A stretch of 64,000 nucleotides of DNA from Bordetella flabilis (GTDB lineage: Bacteria; Pseudomonadota; Gammaproteobacteria; Burkholderiales; Burkholderiaceae_B): positions 558,001 to 622,000 of the forward strand of contig NZ_CP016172.1 of assembly GCF_001676725.1 (NCBI RefSeq), in the 5' to 3' direction. Below the pieces are notes generated by a model. It saw only the letters and a list, made by a program, of their open reading frames with translations. It had not been told where the DNA came from and searched no databases. The position numbers were made by a program, and so were the translations under genes. Positions 61,634-64,000 of this stretch are shown here, piece after piece. Position 1 is the stretch's first letter, and every line of letters begins with the position of its first letter.

Positions 61634-62650
61634 TCACTGCACCGCTTGGATGCGCTGGACCAGGTCCTTCATTTCCGGCGTCGTGACGAACTTGTCGTAG
61701 ACCGGCTTCATGGCGGCCTGGAACGAGGCCTTGTCGACTTCCACGATCTGCGCGCCGGCCTTTTCCACGATCGCGCGCGACTTGGCTTCGCGGTCGGTCC
61801 ACAGCTTGCGCATATAGGGCACCGAATCCCGGGCGGCGTCGCGCAGGATCTTCTGGTCCTCCGGCGACAGCTTGTCCCACTGGCGCTTGGAGTAGATCAG
61901 GATCTCCGGCGTCATGGTGTGCTCCGTCAACGAATAGTATTTCGCGACTTCGTAGTGATGCGCGCTTTCGTAGCTGGGAAAGTTGTTCTCGGCGGCATCG
62001 ACCAGGCCGGTCTTCAACGAGGTATACACCTCGCCCATCGGCATGGGCGTGGCGTTCGCGCCCATGGCTTCCACCATGGCCACCGACAGGTCCGATTGCT
62101 GCACGCGGATCTTCAGGCCCTTCGCATCCGCGAGGGTGCGGATCGGCTTGTTGCGCGTGTACATGGAGCGCGAACCGCTGTCGTACCACGCCAGTCCGAC
62201 GAAGCCGGCCTTTTCGCACGCCTTCAGCAGTTGTTCGCCGATGTCCCCGTCCAGCACCTTGTGCAGGTGATCGACGGAACGGAACAGGAAGGGCAGGGAA
62301 GGCACGCGGGTGTTCTGGCAGATGTTGTGCATGGCGGCGCTGCTGACGCGCGCCATGGTCAGCGCGCCCAGCTTGACCTGCTCGATGGAGTCGTTCTCGG
62401 ACCCCAGCTTCGATCCTGAGAAGACCGTGATGGTCAGCCGGCCATTGCTTTTCGCCTTCACCTCCTCGGCCATCTTGCGCACGGCCTGCACCGTGGGGTA
62501 GTCGTCGGGATGAATGTCCGCGGAACGTATCTCCGCGCCTTGCGCGGCCAGCGGAAGCGCCAGCAGTGTCGCGAGGGCCAGCGTGCCCCGCGCGATGGTG
62601 GCATGGACGGCCGTGCTTGCCGCGCGCAGGCGGCCAGGGTGCAGCATCAT
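61634..62650 (-). CDS. TRAP transporter periplasmic receptor (DctP)
   Basis: 338 residues of the DctP family. The signal peptide spans [20 protein letters not shown] (residues about 20-40), then [20 protein letters not shown]. Ligand-domain features are [20 protein letters not shown], the conserved arginine-bearing [20 protein letters not shown] that clamps a carboxylate, and the Asn/Ala-rich [20 protein letters not shown] that marks uronate-binding TRAP receptors of the DctP-like group. GGAGG precedes ATG 62650. The substrate is probably a hexuronate, judging from the adjacent uronate dehydrogenase. Confidence 0.92.
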   Translation of the reverse strand: MMLHPGRLRAASTAVHATIARGTLALATLLALPLAAQGAEIRSADIHPDDYPTVQAVRKMAEEVKAKSNGRLTITVFSGSKLGSENDSIEQVKLGALTMARVSSAAMHNICQNTRVPSLPFLFRSVDHLHKVLDGDIGEQLLKACEKAGFVGLAWYDSGSRSMYTRNKPIRTLADAKGLKIRVQQSDLSVAMVEAMGANATPMPMGEVYTSLKTGLVDAAENNFPSYESAHHYEVAKYYSLTEHTMTPEILIYSKRQWDKLSPEDQKILRDAARDSVPYMRKLWTDREAKSRAIVEKAGAQIVEVDKASFQAAMKPVYDKFVTTPEMKDLVQRIQAVQ

Positions 62651-62807
62651 TTGTCTACCTCCGTGTATGTGCCGCGCGGCGCGCCCGTGGCGGGACGTGG
62701 GCACGGCATAGGGCGAGCCTGTGGTCAGGCTTCTGTGTGGACTTGCGAGCTGGGTGCGAAATGCTCCGGGATCGCGCCGCGCGAAACGGTGCCGCGCGGC
62801 GCATGGA

Positions 62808-63635
62808 TCAGAAGGGGCCGGCCTTGACGAAGGCGCCGCCCTGGTAGCGGGCCGCCGGGTCGTCCGGCGCCAGCGGTGGCTGTGACTCCGCGCGGGCGCG
62901 GAAGGGTTCCGAGGAGTCCTTGGGCTGGAAGCCGAGATGGGCGGCGCGCGAGTTGTCCCACCAGCTTTCGCGGTTGGCCGACGCGCCGTAGACGATGGTG
63001 TGGCCGACGTGGGGCGTGAACAGGGACTGCGCGATCAGGTGCGTCAGGTCGTCGTAGCTCAGCCAGGTGACCAGCATGCGCCGGTCTTTCGCTTCCGGAA
63101 AGGAAGAGCCGATGCGCAGGCACACGGTTTCGATCCCGTAGCGGTCGAAGTAGAAGCGCGACAGGTTTTCGCCGAAGGCCTTGCTGATGCCGTAATAGCC
63201 GTCCGGACGCACCGGCACGTCGGCATCGATGACCTGGCCCTGGCGGTAAAAGCCGATGACGTGGTTGGAACTGGCGAACACGACACGCTTGACGCCGTGC
63301 CGGCGCGCGGCTTCGTACAAGTTGTAGACGCCCTGGATATTGGCCGGCAGGATTTCGTCGAAGGGCCGTTCCACCGATACGCCGCCCATGTGGACGATGG
63401 CGTCGACGCCCTGCACCATTTCATCGACTTTGGCGGGGTCGGCCAGATCGCCCACGATGATTTCTTCGCCGGCTTGAGCGGGGCCGAGGTCGCTGATGTC
63501 TGACAGGCGCAGCACACGGGCATACGGTTTCAGGCGTTCCCGCAGCACTTTGCCGAGATTGCCGCCCGCTCCGGTCAGCAGCAGGGTCGCCACCCGTTGC
63601 TCGGCGGGTGTGGAAGAGTTAGCCGGTAGGCTCAC
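62808..63635 (-). CDS. udh: Uronate dehydrogenase (NAD+)
   Basis: 275 residues, an SDR closely resembling the Pseudomonas and Agrobacterium uronate dehydrogenases that oxidise galacturonate or glucuronate to the aldarolactone. [20 protein letters not shown] is the NAD motif; [57 protein letters not shown] (YxxxK) and [20 protein letters not shown] are family hallmarks. It starts with GTG at 63635 with GGAG upstream. It is upstream of and cotranscribed with the TRAP genes (157 bp gap), and divergent from a GntR regulator: the oxidative uronate pathway. Confidence 0.92.
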   Translation of the reverse strand: MSLPANSSTPAEQRVATLLLTGAGGNLGKVLRERLKPYARVLRLSDISDLGPAQAGEEIIVGDLADPAKVDEMVQGVDAIVHMGGVSVERPFDEILPANIQGVYNLYEAARRHGVKRVVFASSNHVIGFYRQGQVIDADVPVRPDGYYGISKAFGENLSRFYFDRYGIETVCLRIGSSFPEAKDRRMLVTWLSYDDLTHLIAQSLFTPHVGHTIVYGASANRESWWDNSRAAHLGFQPKDSSEPFRARAESQPPLAPDDPAARYQGGAFVKAGPF

Positions 63636-63712
63636 GACGTTGTCTCCGTTGTGCCGGCGGCAGCTGCTATTTACAGTGCGTCGGTTTGGGTGTCCAATCG
63701 GGTAGCTTATAG

Positions 63713-63741
63713 GTCATCGTACAACGCGCGGCCAGTATAAT
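63713..63741 (+). promoter_or_regulatory. Probable promoter of the GntR gene with operator-like sequence
   Basis: A perfect TATAAT lies at 63736-63741. The -35 interval is occupied by GTCATCGTACAAC (63713-63725), an imperfect dyad of the kind bound by GntR/FCD regulators. Because it lies between divergent udh and GntR genes, it could serve both. Tentative. Confidence 0.45.
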
Positions 63742-63791
63742 GACGCCGCCAAATGCCCGTCAAGCGGTGCGGGCGATCCGGAAAATCCCTT

Positions 63792-64000
63792 ATGACGACG
63801 TCCATGTCCGCCGACCTTCCCGCACGACGCCGCCCCAGCCTTGCGCAGGAATTGGTCGAAAGCCTGTCTACACGCATACGCGGCGGCGAAATCCGGCCGG
63901 GCGACAAGCTGCCGACCGAATCCGAGATCATGCGGGCCTTCGGCGTCAGCCGCACCGTCGTCCGCGAGGCGCTGTCGCGCCTGCAGGCTTCGGGCCTGGT
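63792..64000 (+). CDS. GntR-family regulator (N-terminal part, window edge)
   Basis: The first 69 codons of a GntR winged-helix regulator. The DNA-binding domain is recognisable: LAQELVESLSTRIRGGEIRP, then LPTESEIMRAFGVSRTVVREALSRL. The start at 63792 (MTTSMSADLP) lacks a clear ribosome-binding site; an in-frame ATG at 63804 is an alternative. The truncated part should contain the FCD or UTRA ligand domain. It is divergent from udh and the TRAP genes and most likely represses them in the absence of uronate. Confidence 0.88.
   Translation, partial: MTTSMSADLPARRRPSLAQELVESLSTRIRGGEIRPGDKLPTESEIMRAFGVSRTVVREALSRLQASGL

Noticed and set aside
1..64000. Mobile elements, CRISPR arrays, prophage, rRNA or tRNA genes.
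   Set aside because: I found no transposase, integrase, regularly spaced repeats, or RNA-gene signature; the repeats at 8922-10046 have no associated recombinase.

Overview
The window looks like chromosomal DNA of a GC-rich betaproteobacterium of the Alcaligenaceae, most like Bordetella or Achromobacter. This rests on the high GC content, two Bug-type (TctC) solute receptors without cognate permeases, a ZIP transporter closely resembling the structurally studied Bordetella bronchiseptica protein, a standalone glycine-cleavage locus behind a tandem glycine riboswitch, and abundant LysR, GntR and CoA-ester catabolism genes. I found no rRNA, tRNA, insertion sequence, prophage, integrase or CRISPR array.

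Layout. (1) 1-8852: catabolic island. It holds an ABC importer (ATPase fragment and Tat-exported binding protein), a crotonase, a short SDR, a LysR regulator divergent from an HMG-CoA lyase-like gene, and a GntR/FCD regulator divergent from a Bug receptor, crotonase and class III CoA-transferase operon. (2) 8853-10228: 1.4 kb without convincing genes, holding two inverted copies of a GC-rich element. Each copy has perfect 35-bp arms, and all five differences between the copies are compensated in the opposite arm. (3) 10229-14514: GST, an unknown protein, a GNAT, an exported methyltransferase-like protein and an APC permease. (4) 14610-19017: a Bug, aldehyde dehydrogenase, cupin and ABM-monooxygenase operon ending in an intrinsic terminator, with a divergent LysR. 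(5) 19098-33188: housekeeping and envelope genes: two META lipoproteins, trhO, mtnN, metG, apbC, tamA-tamB, dcd and a double GNAT. (6) 33398-42830: an amino-acid decarboxylase, a BaiN-like flavoprotein, a ZIP transporter, and the glycine riboswitch with gcvT-gcvH-gcvP. (7) 42832-47896: beta-alanine degradation (mmsA, omega-amino acid:pyruvate transaminase) with a divergent MocR regulator whose intergenic region carries direct-repeat operator candidates. (8) 47931-50562: folA-thyA, an OsmC protein and coq7. (9) 50563-51177: an orphan transcription unit with an extended -10 promoter, a structured RNA with CUCCUCC motifs and a perfect terminator. (10) 51178-55021: UDP-sugar dehydrogenase, UDP-sugar epimerase and phosphomannomutase for surface polysaccharide. 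(11) 55381-59694: a D-2-hydroxyacid dehydrogenase, an OmpR/histidine-kinase pair and a PAP2 phosphatase. (12) 59795-64000: a TRAP transporter, uronate dehydrogenase and a divergent GntR regulator, which together look like a hexuronate uptake and oxidation locus.

The genes fit a soil- or host-associated generalist that takes up organic acids through periplasmic binding proteins and degrades them through CoA esters, aldehydes and beta-amino acids. The most unusual sequence lies outside genes: the covarying inverted-repeat elements at 8922-10046 and the putative small RNA at 50776-51012.
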